From contig CANLVP010000002.1 in assembly GCA_947494675.1 (NCBI GenBank), positions 496,001 to 560,000 on the forward strand: a stretch of 64,000 nt of DNA. Reading direction: 5' to 3'. The DNA is from an uncultured Paracoccaceae bacterium (GTDB taxonomy: Bacteria > Pseudomonadota > Alphaproteobacteria > Rhodobacterales > Rhodobacteraceae). Shown in pieces: positions 31,913 to 40,839 of the stretch. A model generated the notes under the pieces. It made no database searches and was not told the DNA's origin. It saw nothing but the letters and a program-made list of their open reading frames with translations. The translations under genes were made by a program, and so were the position numbers. The number at the start of each line of letters is the position of its first letter. The first letter of the stretch is position 1.

Positions 31913-33148
31913 CTAGATCTTGTCCTGCGTATGTTTGCGCAGTTCCGCCCGCGCGACCTGCCTGCGATGTACCGCGTCTGGCCCATCAGCCATGCGCAAC
32001 GTGCGCGTCGCCGTCCAGGCAGCGGCGAGCGGCGTGTCCTGCGATATCCCCATGGCACCGTGCATCTGGATCGCCTCGTCGATCACTTCCAGCGCGATCC
32101 GCGGGGCCACAACCTTGATCTGGCTGATCCAAGGTGCTGCGGCGCGGGCATCCCCTTGATCCATCATCCAAGCCGCTTTCAGGCACAAGAGCCGCGCCTG
32201 TTCAATCTTCATCCGCGCCTCAGCGATGATGTCGAAATTGGCACCCAGCGCGGCAATCGGCTTGCCAAAGGCCTCGCGCGCCAGCGACCGCTGGCAAAGC
32301 GACGCAAGGGCCGCCTCTGCCTGTCCAATGGCCCGCATACAATGGTGGATGCGCCCGGGCCCAAGTCGGCCCTGCGCAATCTCAAACCCGCGCCCTTCAC
32401 CCAGCAAGAGGTCCTCGACAGGCACCCGCACATCCGAAAACCGGATATGCATATGCCCATGCGGCGCATCGTCATGACCGTAGACATGCATCGGGCGCAG
32501 TACGTCGATCCCCGGCAGGGCCGCATCCACCACAATCATCGAATGGCGCTTGTGCTTGGGGGCGTCATCCCCGCCGGTGCGAACCATAACGATGTAGACA
32601 GCCGTGCGTGGGTCGCCCGCCCCGCTGGCCCACCACTTTTCACCGTTCAACACATAATGATCCCCGTCCCGCACGCAGGACAGCGCTATGTTTGTCGCAT
32701 CGGATGAGGCGACGTCAGGTTCCGTCATCAAATAGGCAGAGCGGATCTCGCCATTCAGCAAGGGTTTCAGCCATCTGTCCTTCATCGCCGGGGTGCCGTA
32801 GCGTTCAAACACCTCCATGTTTCCGGTGTCGGGTGCGTTGCAGTTGAACACCTCTGCCGCGATACTGACCTTGCCCATTTCCTCGGCCAGATAAGCGTAT
32901 TCGACCGTTGTTAGGCCAAAACCCTTGTCGCTATCGGTCAGCCAAAAGTTCCACAGACCGGCGGCTTTAGCCTTGGCCTTTAGCCCTTCCAAAATCTCCG
33001 TCTGGCGCGAAGTGAATGTCCAGCGATCGCCCACGGCCACCTCGGCGTGGTATTCATCGGCCAGCGGCGCGATGTCATCGCGGATCATCGCCGCCACCCG
33101 GTCACGTAACTCGACCACCCGTGCACTGACCCCAAGGTTCATATCCAT
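31913..33148 (-). CDS. Acyl-CoA dehydrogenase (ACAD10/11-like)
   Basis: A 411-residue flavoprotein dehydrogenase. The start at 33148 (MDMNLGVSARV) is preferred over the track start, which adds 49 residues. FAD/substrate segments are FNCNAPDTGNMEVFERYGT, YLMTEPDVASSDATNI, YVLNGEKWWASGAGDPRTAVYIVMVRT, RLGPGRIHHCMRAIG and IQMHGAMGISQDTPLA. The sequence style is that of ACAD10/ACAD11 homologues, which act on long or hydroxylated acyl-CoA. It is divergent from an APH-type kinase gene, the two domains that are fused in animal ACAD10/11. This supports joint action on 4-hydroxyacyl-CoA, as proposed for that family. Confidence 0.88.
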   Translation of the reverse strand: MDMNLGVSARVVELRDRVAAMIRDDIAPLADEYHAEVAVGDRWTFTSRQTEILEGLKAKAKAAGLWNFWLTDSDKGFGLTTVEYAYLAEEMGKVSIAAEVFNCNAPDTGNMEVFERYGTPAMKDRWLKPLLNGEIRSAYLMTEPDVASSDATNIALSCVRDGDHYVLNGEKWWASGAGDPRTAVYIVMVRTGGDDAPKHKRHSMIVVDAALPGIDVLRPMHVYGHDDAPHGHMHIRFSDVRVPVEDLLLGEGRGFEIAQGRLGPGRIHHCMRAIGQAEAALASLCQRSLAREAFGKPIAALGANFDIIAEARMKIEQARLLCLKAAWMMDQGDARAAAPWISQIKVVAPRIALEVIDEAIQMHGAMGISQDTPLAAAWTATRTLRMADGPDAVHRRQVARAELRKHTQDKI

Positions 33149-33229
33149 CTGTCGTCCCCCGGTAGGTCTTTGCAATTGCCGCCAACTGGACCAAACTGCG
33201 GTCATGTTTGTCAACGCCAAGCCTTGCCC

Positions 33230-34282
33230 ATGACGACGGATGATCTGCGCCACAGCTTTGATCATGCCACGTTGGAACGCTATCTGGCGGATCATGTCGC
33301 GGGGTTTTCCACGCTTGATGCGATCACCCGCTTTACCGGCGGCCAGTCGAATCCGACCTATCTGCTGCGCAGCGGCGCAGGCTCCTTTGTGTTGCGCGCC
33401 AAGCCGCCCGGTCAGCTGCTGAAGTCAGCCCATCAGGTCGCGCGGGAATACCGGGTCATGAAGGCCTTGCGTGACAGCGCCGTGCCGGTCCCGCAGATGT
33501 TTCACCTGTCAGACGATGACAGCCCGCTTGGCACCCAGTTCTTTGTGATGGAGGCCTTGCAGGGCCGCACCTTCTGGAACCCCGCCCTGCCCGACCTCAA
33601 CACGGCGGATCGCGGCGCGATCTATCACAACATGGTCTGTGTGATGGCCGATTTGCATGGCGTCGATGTCGGGACCGCAGGGCTTTCGGACTACGGCGCG
33701 CCCGGCAACTATTTTGATCGGCAAGTGGGACGCTGGACCAAACAATACCGCGCCGCAGAGATTGCCCCGCAAAAAGACGTGGACTGGCTCATCGACTGGC
33801 TGGCAGAGCGGATCCCGCCAGACGACGGCCAGATCAGCATCGTACACGGCGATTTCAGGCTCGATAACCTGATGTTTGCCCCGGACCGTCCCCACGTGCT
33901 GGCGCTTCTGGATTGGGAGCTGTCGACGCTTGGGCACCCCATGGCCGATCTGGCTTATCAAATCATGGGGATGCAGCTCCCCAACCAAGGTGTCGCGCGC
34001 GGCCTTGGCATGGCGGACCGCGCCGCCTTGGGCATCCCGACAGAGGAGGCCTATATCGCCGCCTATTGCGAAAGGCGCGGCATCACCAAGCCCGAAAACT
34101 GGGCGTTTTTCCTGACATTCAGCTATTTCCGCTTTATCGCCATCATCCAAGGCGTGATCCGACGCGCGGTCGATGGTAATGCCTCCAACCCCGGCGATCT
34201 GGGGCAAATGCAGGCGGCAATCCCGGCCCTCGCCGGTGCGGCGCGGCAAATTGCTGCAAAATCACACGATTCCAAGGCCTAA
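33230..34282 (+). CDS. Phosphotransferase-family protein (APH fold, ACAD10/11 N-domain-like)
   Basis: A 350-residue aminoglycoside-phosphotransferase-fold kinase. FTGGQSNPTYLLRSGAGSFVLRAKPPGQLLKSAHQVAREYRVMKAL forms the nucleotide lobe. SIVHGDFRLDNLMFA (catalytic HGDxxxxN) and VLALLDWELSTLGHPMADLAYQI (metal-binding DWE) form the catalytic lobe. The start is the ATG at 33230. It is not expected to act on antibiotics; with the divergent acyl-CoA dehydrogenase it parallels human ACAD10/11, where the kinase phosphorylates hydroxyacyl-CoA. Confidence 0.88.
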   Translation: MTTDDLRHSFDHATLERYLADHVAGFSTLDAITRFTGGQSNPTYLLRSGAGSFVLRAKPPGQLLKSAHQVAREYRVMKALRDSAVPVPQMFHLSDDDSPLGTQFFVMEALQGRTFWNPALPDLNTADRGAIYHNMVCVMADLHGVDVGTAGLSDYGAPGNYFDRQVGRWTKQYRAAEIAPQKDVDWLIDWLAERIPPDDGQISIVHGDFRLDNLMFAPDRPHVLALLDWELSTLGHPMADLAYQIMGMQLPNQGVARGLGMADRAALGIPTEEAYIAAYCERRGITKPENWAFFLTFSYFRFIAIIQGVIRRAVDGNASNPGDLGQMQAAIPALAGAARQIAAKSHDSKA

Positions 34283-34364
34283 AAAGCACATCCACTGCCC
34301 TCAAATGAGGCAAAAACCCGAAATCCTGTTTCGCGCCTAAACACTTTGTGCCAAAGATAACGGC

Positions 34365-34811
34365 ATGACGACCTCGCTGCTTATCCTGAATGGCCCGAAC
34401 CTGAACCTGCTGGGGACACGCCAGCCAGAGGTTTATGGCACGACGACCTTGCCCATGATCGAAACACTCTGCGCCGATCACGCCAAAGCCCTTGGGATCA
34501 AAGCGACGTTCATGCAGTCCAATCACGAGGGCGCGCTGATTGACGCGATCCACGCGGCCAAGGGTGTGCACCAAGGCGTGATCCTGAACGCAGGGGCTTA
34601 TACGCATACGTCGATTGCCCTGATGGACGCGATCTTTTCGACCGAATTGCCTGTAATCGAACTACATCTGTCGAACGTCCACGCCCGCGAAGATTTCCGC
34701 CACACCTCTTACATCGCGAAGGCCGCGATTGGGGTGATCTGCGGCTTTGGCGCGGCGGGCTACCCGATGGCGATGACGGCCCTGCGGGATTACCTGGGGG
34801 ACGCACCATGA
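34365..34811 (+). CDS. aroQ: Type II 3-dehydroquinate dehydratase
   Basis: A 148-residue class II dehydroquinase that removes water from 3-dehydroquinate in the shikimate pathway. LILNGPNLNLLGTRQPEVYG (catalytic region; Tyr at the family position), QSNHEGALIDAIHAA and LNAGAYTHTSIALMDA (family motif) and ELHLSNVHAREDFRHTSYI (catalytic His) are visible. Length is normal for the dodecameric enzyme. It overlaps the LuxR-type gene by ATGA. Confidence 0.95.
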   Translation: MTTSLLILNGPNLNLLGTRQPEVYGTTTLPMIETLCADHAKALGIKATFMQSNHEGALIDAIHAAKGVHQGVILNAGAYTHTSIALMDAIFSTELPVIELHLSNVHAREDFRHTSYIAKAAIGVICGFGAAGYPMAMTALRDYLGDAP

Positions 34812-35572
34812 GCGACCTCCTCCAGCATATGACGGCGATCACCAACGCCAGGACCGACAATGAGCTCTGGACCTATCAGGTGGAGCTGATGAAGTCCTAT
34901 GGCTTTGACCGCGTGCTTTATGGCTACACCCGTTACCGCACCAGCTATGGTCTGGGCGATCCGCAGGATTGGGTCATTCTGACCAACCACTCCCGTGAGT
35001 TCATGGAAAGCTTTTTCACCGACACCCATTATGACCACGCACCGATGTTGCGTTGGGCGCTTAACAACAATGGCGCCTGTAGCTGGACATGGATGGAAGA
35101 GCTTGCGCGCACCGGCAACCTGACACCGGGTGAGCTGAACGTGCTGCAGATCAACCAAAAGCATGACGTTACTGCGGGCTACACGATCAGTTTCCGCTCG
35201 GTCTCTGAACGCAGCAAAGGCGCAATTGGCCTCGTGGGCAGCCCGCGCATGAATCAGGATCAGGTCGAAGAAGTTTGGGCGAAACACGGTGAAGAGATCA
35301 TCGCGCTTAACAATATCTTCCACCTCAAGCTGCTGACCCTGCCCTATTCCGGCTCGCGCCCGCTGACCAAGCGCCAGCGCGAAGTGCTGCAATGGGTTGG
35401 TGACGGAAAAACCACGCAGGATATCGCTATTTTGCTGGAACTGACGCCTGCCACGGTCGAAAAGCACTTGCGCCTCGCGCGCGAGGCTTTGGACGTGGAA
35501 ACAACGGCACAAGCTGTGCTGAAGGCTGCGTTCTACAACCAGATGTTCGTTCTGGAAGACGTCGACAACTAA
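34808..35572 (+). CDS. LuxR-family regulator with autoinducer-binding domain
   Basis: A 254-residue regulator. The N-terminal Autoind_bind domain (about 15-165) has YGFDRVLYGY, DPQDWVILTN, THYDHAPMLRWALNNNGACSWTW and VTAGYTISFRSV. The C-terminal HTH_LUXR (about 180-245) has PLTKRQREVLQWVGDGKTTQDIAILLELTPATVEKHLRLAREAL. No LuxI-type synthase is adjacent, so it is a LuxR solo or responds to a distant synthase. It overlaps aroQ by ATGA, an unexpected partner, and the probable 6S RNA gene follows. Confidence 0.88.
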   Translation: MSDLLQHMTAITNARTDNELWTYQVELMKSYGFDRVLYGYTRYRTSYGLGDPQDWVILTNHSREFMESFFTDTHYDHAPMLRWALNNNGACSWTWMEELARTGNLTPGELNVLQINQKHDVTAGYTISFRSVSERSKGAIGLVGSPRMNQDQVEEVWAKHGEEIIALNNIFHLKLLTLPYSGSRPLTKRQREVLQWVGDGKTTQDIAILLELTPATVEKHLRLAREALDVETTAQAVLKAAFYNQMFVLEDVDN

Positions 35573-35609
35573 TTTCTGACCAAGAGGTCAGGTTTCCCAT
35601 ACTTTCGTG

Positions 35610-35797
35610 ACCCCGCGTCAAATGGCAAGTTTACCTTGTTCCGTGAGTGGTGGCCTTAGGCCAGGGAACAGCGGGCCGGAACCCTTGCGATTTCAAGGCA
35701 AGCCGGTCCGCATCTACACCAGCGACAGGGCTTTTACCCTCCTGAAGCTGGTCCTGCATAGCGCGCTTGTCCCATCCCAATGACTGCGCGTGGGGGT
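35610..35797 (+). ncRNA. ssrS: Probable 6S RNA
   Basis: The region between the LuxR gene and the convergent repeat protein has no ORF but a long rod-like fold. A closing stem pairs ACCCC...GCG...TCA (35610-35620) with TGA...CGC...GGGGT (35781-35797). An internal stem GCGGGCCGG/CCGGTCCGC carries an apical CCTTG-CAAGG hairpin. A GGCC-TTA-GGCC hairpin lies on the 5' side of a central region containing TTCCGTGAGTGGTGGCC. Size (about 190 nt), layout and the TTCCGTGAG segment fit alphaproteobacterial 6S RNA, which sequesters RNA polymerase. It is named from pattern only. Confidence 0.6.
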
Positions 35798-35806
35798 AAC
35801 GAGTAT

Positions 35807-35847
35807 GGCGCTGCAATTCTCCCGATTGCAGCGCCTTTTTCTTTTTT
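35807..35847 (+). terminator. Rho-independent terminator
   Basis: GGCGCTGCAAT-TCTCCCG-ATTGCAGCGCC, an 11-bp perfect stem, followed by TTTTTCTTTTTT. It directly follows the probable 6S RNA and precedes the convergent repeat-protein gene. Its strength, with no ORF upstream, supports a structured RNA transcript ending here. Confidence 0.9.
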
Positions 35848-35863
35848 GAATGTCTTAGAATGG

Positions 35864-37513
35864 TTAGATCGAGACCAGCCCAAGGTAGTCAAAGTAGGGA
35901 TCAGGCAACTCGGCGGACGAATCGTAGTAAGTCACAACCGCCGGGCCCCCATCGGGGTCAAAGTCGACAACCTTGAACGCCCAGGTTTCTGATCCATCGC
36001 GGTCCTGTTCCATCCGGAAATCAACCGTGCTTTCGCCATCGTCAAAGACGACAAAGCGTCGGTCATTGTTGTCAAAGCGTGTCTCGATCACGTCGCGCGA
36101 TCCGTCAGGATTGTAACTGGTGCCACGCTCTTGCCAGACAAACTGATCTGTTGTGTCTTCTTGATGAACAAGCGTCTTCACCCCGTCTTCAAAGACCGTC
36201 AGGACATTCAAGCCATTGTCGTTCTCTTTGAACTTGAGCGTCGCGACACCGTTGGCATCGTATTGCGTCGCCTGTGTGGCCCAGGTTTTGACGTCATAGG
36301 CATCCGTCTCGGTCAGCATTGTGCGCTGACCGTTTTCAAAGTCTTCCTGACGCTCAATCCCGTTGTCCAGGATGGTTGTGCGCTGCAACTTGTCACCGTT
36401 TGCGTCGAAAAGGGTTGTGACGGTTTCATAGCTGGCTTGGTCGTACTGATCGGTCTGCGTGATTGTGGTAATGACGCCATTTTCAAAGGTTTCTTCCTTT
36501 TGAATGCCGGTATCAAACACCGTCACGCGGCCCAAAATTTGCCCATTAAGATCATAGTAGGTATCGACCGTCTCATAAGTCTTGGCGTCATATTGGTCGG
36601 TCTGGGACTTCTGGGTCATGACCCCGTTTTCAAAGGTCATCTCAAACACGGTGCCATCGTCGTAAGTGTTGATCTTGCCGAGGATATCACCGTTCTGATC
36701 GAAATAGCTGACGATGGTTTCATAAGTCTTGGCATCGTATTGGTCGGAGAGCGTGGTCTGTGACCGAACGCCGTTTTCAAACTGCTCTTCGGTCTGAACA
36801 CCATCGTCCGCAACGGTAACGCGACCCGCAATCACGCCGTCGATGTGATAGTAGGTGGTGATGCTCTCGTAAGTCTTGGCGTCATATGGATCCGTTTGCG
36901 TCAATTGCGTGCGGATGCCGTTTTCATACTGCGTCTCGGTCACAGTGCCGTCGTCATAGGTGTTCACCTGCCCGGCAATCACACCGTCCAAATGATAGTA
37001 GCTGACCAGCGTCTCAAAATTCTCCGCGTCGTATTGATCAGAGATCGTGGTTTGCGACCGGATGCCGTTTTCAAACTGCTCTTCGGTCTGCACGCCATCA
37101 TCATCAACCGTCACACGCCCCGCAAGAACACCATTGCTGTGGTAATAGGTGTTGATCGTTTCCCAGCTGACGGCGTCATAGGGGTCTTCCTGCGTGATTT
37201 GCGTCACCACGCCAGCGGTATAGGTCACGCTTTTGACCGTGCCATTGTCATAGGTGGTGACACGCGCGCCGATTGTGCCGTCGGGATTGTAGTAGGTCGC
37301 GATGCCCTGCCAGTTGTTCAGATCGGGATTGGCCGTGGAATCAACCTCAAGGATTTCCGAGATTACGCCTGCATCATAGGTTTCCAACCGCATGGTCCCG
37401 TCATCAAATTCCCAGTCGCGCTGGGTTTTCAGACCCTCGTCTGACAAATAGGTGGTGATGGTGGACCAGGTGAACTGATTTTCGGTGTCGGTCTGCACAA
37501 TGGTGCTGGGCAT
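35864..37513 (-). CDS. Repeat protein of about eleven 49-residue units
   Basis: A 549-residue acidic protein made almost wholly of tandem 49-residue repeats. The typical unit is YDAKTYETxxTYYDxNGxIxGRV-, then TVxDDGxQxEExFENGVxT and xxTQTDQ. The central units are the most alike and the outer ones diverge. Units 3, 5 and 7 share a GRVTV/EEQF form, while 4 and 6 share NTYDDGT, so pairs of units seem to have been duplicated. I see no signal peptide, membrane segment or catalytic motif. The YYxxNG-like beta strands recall MORN/YD-type beta-repeat proteins. A structural or secreted adhesion-like role is possible but unproven. Confidence 0.8.
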   Translation of the reverse strand: MPSTIVQTDTENQFTWSTITTYLSDEGLKTQRDWEFDDGTMRLETYDAGVISEILEVDSTANPDLNNWQGIATYYNPDGTIGARVTTYDNGTVKSVTYTAGVVTQITQEDPYDAVSWETINTYYHSNGVLAGRVTVDDDGVQTEEQFENGIRSQTTISDQYDAENFETLVSYYHLDGVIAGQVNTYDDGTVTETQYENGIRTQLTQTDPYDAKTYESITTYYHIDGVIAGRVTVADDGVQTEEQFENGVRSQTTLSDQYDAKTYETIVSYFDQNGDILGKINTYDDGTVFEMTFENGVMTQKSQTDQYDAKTYETVDTYYDLNGQILGRVTVFDTGIQKEETFENGVITTITQTDQYDQASYETVTTLFDANGDKLQRTTILDNGIERQEDFENGQRTMLTETDAYDVKTWATQATQYDANGVATLKFKENDNGLNVLTVFEDGVKTLVHQEDTTDQFVWQERGTSYNPDGSRDVIETRFDNNDRRFVVFDDGESTVDFRMEQDRDGSETWAFKVVDFDPDGGPAVVTYYDSSAELPDPYFDYLGLVSI

Positions 37514-37589
37514 GATGGAATCCTAAACAAGTTAATTCAATCAATTGCCTAGGATGCGATTGCGCCGGGATTGCGGCACAACAAGGCGC

Positions 37590-37627
37590 AAAAAATGAAA
37601 AGGCCCGCCGCAGGACGCGATGGGCCT
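37590..37627 (-). terminator. Terminator of the rpsB-tsf operon
   Basis: On the minus strand, AGGCCC...GGGCCT with an inner CGCG/GCGG pairing around TCCTG is followed by TTTTCATTTTTT. It lies 24 bases beyond the tsf stop. Confidence 0.85.
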
Positions 37628-37650
37628 AAACTGGTTTTGCAAAGTGGCGG

Positions 37651-38523
37651 TTAGCCGTTCAGCTTGGCCACTTCAGCGGCGAAATCTTCAGCAACCACTT
37701 CGATGCCTTCACCTTTTTCAAGGCGGACAAAACCGGTGATCTCAACACCAGCCTCGGCAGCAGCCGCACCAACGGTCAGGTCAGGGTTCACCACGAACTG
37801 CTGGTTCACCAATGTGACCTCGGCCATGTATTTCTTCATGCGGCCAATGATCATCTTTTCAATGACCTGCTCGGGTTTGCCGGATTCGCGGGCGATATCC
37901 ATCTGAATTTGCTTTTCTTTTTCGACAATCGCCGGGTCCAGATCAGCTTCGTTCAGGGCAGCAGGGTTGGTGGCAGCAATGTGCATCGCAACCTGACGGC
38001 CAAAACCTTCGTTGTCGCCGGTCATGGCGACCAGCACACCGATGTTGCCCATGTCTGTGGCAGCAGCGTTGTGCACATAAGTCACGACGTTTGCCCCTTC
38101 GAGGGCCGCCATCCGGCGCACGGACATGTTTTCACCGATCACGGCAACCGCGTCAGTCACGGTTTGCTCAACCGATTTGCCATCGATCTCGGCGGCCTTC
38201 AGACCGTCGATGTCGTTCACACCCAAAGCGGCGTTTGCGATTTTGGCAACCATTGCCTGAAAGTCAGCGTTCTTGCCGACAAAGTCGGTTTCAGAGTTCA
38301 CTTCAACAGCGACACCCTTACCGCCGGACACTGCGACAGCCACAAGGCCCTCGGCTGCGGTGCGGCCAGATTTCTTGGCGGCTTTAGCAAGACCTTTGGT
38401 GCGCAGCCAGTCGGTTGCGGCTTCCATGTCGCCATCATTTTCGGTCAGCGCCTTCTTGGCGTCCATCATGCCTGCGCCGGTTGCTTCGCGCAGTTCTTTC
38501 ACCATTGCTGCGGTGATAGCCAT
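37651..38523 (-). CDS. tsf: Translation elongation factor Ts
   Basis: A 290-residue EF-Ts, the nucleotide exchange factor for EF-Tu. The N-terminal UBA-like domain has [38 protein letters not shown], and the core has [20 protein letters not shown] and AMHIAATNP. The C-terminal part includes [22 protein letters not shown]. Length and all signature blocks are normal. It is downstream of rpsB, 82 bases apart, with a strong AAGGAGA site before the start. Confidence 0.97.
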   Translation of the reverse strand: MAITAAMVKELREATGAGMMDAKKALTENDGDMEAATDWLRTKGLAKAAKKSGRTAAEGLVAVAVSGGKGVAVEVNSETDFVGKNADFQAMVAKIANAALGVNDIDGLKAAEIDGKSVEQTVTDAVAVIGENMSVRRMAALEGANVVTYVHNAAATDMGNIGVLVAMTGDNEGFGRQVAMHIAATNPAALNEADLDPAIVEKEKQIQMDIARESGKPEQVIEKMIIGRMKKYMAEVTLVNQQFVVNPDLTVGAAAAEAGVEITGFVRLEKGEGIEVVAEDFAAEVAKLNG

Positions 38524-38605
38524 GTCATCTCTCCTTGAGAAAAATCATATGTGCCGGGCGGGGACGCATGCCCCCTGCCCGGTCGATGTGACAAGCGTGT
38601 GACGC

Positions 38606-39382
38606 TTAGTCTGCGGCCGCTTCGACAGCTTCTTCGGCGACAACTTCTTCTGCCAGCTCTTCCATGGCACCCATGTCGACACCTGCCGCACCCAGCTGGG
38701 CGGACATGCCGTCAAGGGCAGCACGGGCTGCCAGATCGCAGTAAAGCGCAATGGCGCGTGCCGCGTCGTCGTTGCCGGGGATCGGGTAATCCACACCCTC
38801 GGGCGAGCAGTTGGTGTCGACCACAGCCACAACCGGGATACCCAGCTTCTTGGCTTCCGCGATGGCGAGGTCTTCTTTGTTGACGTCGATGACGAACAAC
38901 AGATCAGGCGTGCCGCCCATCTCGGCGATGCCACCAAGCGAGGCTTGCAGTTTGCCCTGCTCACGTTCCATGCCCAGACGCTCTTTCTTGGTCAGGCCGG
39001 AAAAACCGGTGGAGGACGCTTCGTCAATCGCCTTCAGACGGTTGATCGACTGTGACACGGTCTGCCAGTTGGTCAGCGTGCCACCCAGCCAGCGGTGGTT
39101 CATGTAGAACTGCGCGGATTTCTCAGCAGCTTCAGCGATTGGCTTTGCGGCCTGACGCTTGGTGCCGACGAACAGGATCCGGCCGCCCTTGGCGACGGTG
39201 TCACGGATGGCTTGCAGCGCCTGATCCAGCATTGGAACAGTCTGCGTCAGGTCCATGATGTGGATGCCGTTGCGGGAACCGTAGATATACTGGCCCATCT
39301 TGGGGTTCCAGCGTGCGGTCTGGTGACCAAAGTGTACGCCTGCTTCAAGCAGTTGGCGCATGGAGAACTCGGGTAAGCCCAT
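38606..39382 (-). CDS. rpsB: 30S ribosomal protein S2
   Basis: A 258-residue S2: [77 protein letters not shown] and [52 protein letters not shown] are invariant family blocks. It has an Ala/Glu-rich C-terminal tail ([18 protein letters not shown]) common in alphaproteobacteria. It is the first gene of the rpsB-tsf operon, behind an AAGGA site and a leader of about 110 nt. Confidence 0.98.
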   Translation of the reverse strand: MGLPEFSMRQLLEAGVHFGHQTARWNPKMGQYIYGSRNGIHIMDLTQTVPMLDQALQAIRDTVAKGGRILFVGTKRQAAKPIAEAAEKSAQFYMNHRWLGGTLTNWQTVSQSINRLKAIDEASSTGFSGLTKKERLGMEREQGKLQASLGGIAEMGGTPDLLFVIDVNKEDLAIAEAKKLGIPVVAVVDTNCSPEGVDYPIPGNDDAARAIALYCDLAARAALDGMSAQLGAAGVDMGAMEELAEEVVAEEAVEAAAD

Positions 39383-39500
39383 GTCTTTTCCTTTTCCGGT
39401 TTCAGCCTCAGCGGGGAATTAGACCATGTGGCCCAACCGGTGGATCATCAGGGATGTCTCCCCCTCTGACCCGCCCCCGCCTGTGGGATTAAGTGCGCGC

Positions 39501-39529
39501 GATATAGACCGGGTGCGCGGCCTTGGCAA
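39501..39529 (-). promoter_or_regulatory. rpsB promoter
   Basis: On the minus strand TTGCCA (39524-39529), a 17-bp spacer and TATATC (39501-39506). Transcription would start near 39494, giving a leader of about 110 nt before rpsB. Such leaders often carry S2 autoregulatory structure. Confidence 0.6.
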
Positions 39530-39579
39530 GCCCTCGTTCCAACACCCTGATCTGTGCCGCGATAGCCGTGGTCCTGCGC

Positions 39580-40104
39580 CTAAAGTGCAGACACTGTCAT
39601 GTTGGTAAAGACCGCCCCGCTGATGCTTTCCGTGCCGCCTTCGACAAGCACGGTGCTGGCCCCATTGCGAAAGGTCAAACCTGCCCGGCCCGCGCTGGCT
39701 GCGGGCTGATAACCAAGCGTCGCCATCTCTGCAACAATGTGATCGCGAAGTGCAAAGACGTTGCCAAAGTAACGTGTCGTTCGAATTTTACACGGCGTGT
39801 CCAAATCAACGTTGATCCAGTTTTGGCTGAACAAGCCCACCTCCGCACCGTCAAAGCTGCGTTGGTAATCCTTCCCGTTACTTGAAGCGTATCCATCTGC
39901 GGCAAGTGTCGCGGCTGCATTGCCACGTCCTGTTGCATGTTGGATGCAGGCTGTCAGCGCGGGTGTTCCTTGGGTTTGAAAATCGGCGCGCGCTGCTTCG
40001 CGGGCCTCGGCGTTCCGGATTTCTCTTTCCTCTTCACTAATGCTCGAGCAGGCCACAGTGGCTGCAAGTGTTGCGGCGATAAGTCCAAAACGAAAGATAT
40101 GCAT
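39580..40104 (-). CDS. Unrecognised lipoprotein
   Basis: A 174-residue protein with signal peptide and lipobox (LIAATLAATVAC, Cys at 19), then an acidic helix (SSISEEEREIRNAEAREAARADF). A globular domain follows, containing two further Cys (ACIQHATG and TPCKIRT) that may form a disulfide. I do not recognise the domain. It is monocistronic, with its end close behind the rpsB promoter region. Probable location is the inner face of the outer membrane. Confidence 0.72.
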   Translation of the reverse strand: MHIFRFGLIAATLAATVACSSISEEEREIRNAEAREAARADFQTQGTPALTACIQHATGRGNAAATLAADGYASSNGKDYQRSFDGAEVGLFSQNWINVDLDTPCKIRTTRYFGNVFALRDHIVAEMATLGYQPAASAGRAGLTFRNGASTVLVEGGTESISGAVFTNMTVSAL

Positions 40105-40170
40105 GCAAATAGCCCTTTTAAGTCACCGCGATGTCTAGGTGGCGATGGAAAAGGAGTCTACCGCTTTTCC

Positions 40171-40740
40171 TCAGGGGGCTTTGCGCATCAAGACCCAAGC
40201 ATTGCTGGGCGTTTCCCAATCCGCATGGACCAAAGGAAGGTCAGCTGCATGCACATAGCCGTTCTTGGCCAGAAAGGCGGAACCGGCGGCGTTGAGGTCC
40301 GTCACGATGGCCGACATGCCCTCGGGTCCGGTGCCCATTTCCGCCCGCTGTAACAGCGCCGTCGCCACCCCTTTGCGGCGGTGGGGCTCAAAGACCGCCA
40401 AAGCCGCCAACGTCCGTGTGCTGCGGGCCATGTTTTCAAGACGGATCAGGGGGCGCACGATGGGATGCGTGTCGCTGCTCATCTCTGCGGGCGTCGCAGC
40501 AAGCTCATCAGTGATCAAAAGCCCCGCGATCTCATCATCGATGGTGGCAATCGTTGCGTGCCGCCAGGACAAGGCCCCTTCATCGCCCGCAATGCGTTGC
40601 GCGCCGAAATCCAATGGGTCCTGCCCATGATCGGCCTGACGCGCCCAAAGCGCGCGCGGCAACCCCTCGCCTGACATATCGACAAGCGCGGCCATTTGGC
40701 TAACATCATCACGCGTGGCTGCGCGCAAACTCATGGACAT
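40171..40740 (-). CDS. GNAT-family N-acetyltransferase
   Basis: A 189-residue GNAT enzyme. The acetyl-CoA-binding motif A is visible as TLAALAVFEPHRRKGVATALLQRAEMG (Rxx-G-x-A), followed by AIVTDLNAAGSAFLAKNGYVHAADLP, the typical beta6-alpha4 end with an N-x-x-A-x-x-F-x-x-x-G pattern. The N-terminal half (LRAATRDDVSQMAALVDMSGEGLPRALW) is a normal GNAT opening. The substrate cannot be predicted. It stands alone between the lipoprotein and HupE-like genes. Confidence 0.85.
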   Translation of the reverse strand: MSMSLRAATRDDVSQMAALVDMSGEGLPRALWARQADHGQDPLDFGAQRIAGDEGALSWRHATIATIDDEIAGLLITDELAATPAEMSSDTHPIVRPLIRLENMARSTRTLAALAVFEPHRRKGVATALLQRAEMGTGPEGMSAIVTDLNAAGSAFLAKNGYVHAADLPLVHADWETPSNAWVLMRKAP

Positions 40741-40839
40741 TCACAGGGTCCCCTATTTCGTACCTCACGATATCGGGGTCCCCTGCGTCGTCACAAGGTA
40801 TGGAATACCTGCCTTTTGCGGCCCGCGCGGCGGCGAATG

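Noticed and set aside
36131-37444. Long plus-strand ORFs (210 and 199 residues) opposite the repeat protein
   Set aside because: They are antisense shadows of the 49-residue repeats; the repeat periodicity is clear only in the minus-strand frame.
40745-40785. Two GGGTCCCCT copies 31 bases apart near the GNAT start
   Set aside because: Too short and isolated to call a repeat element or operator.
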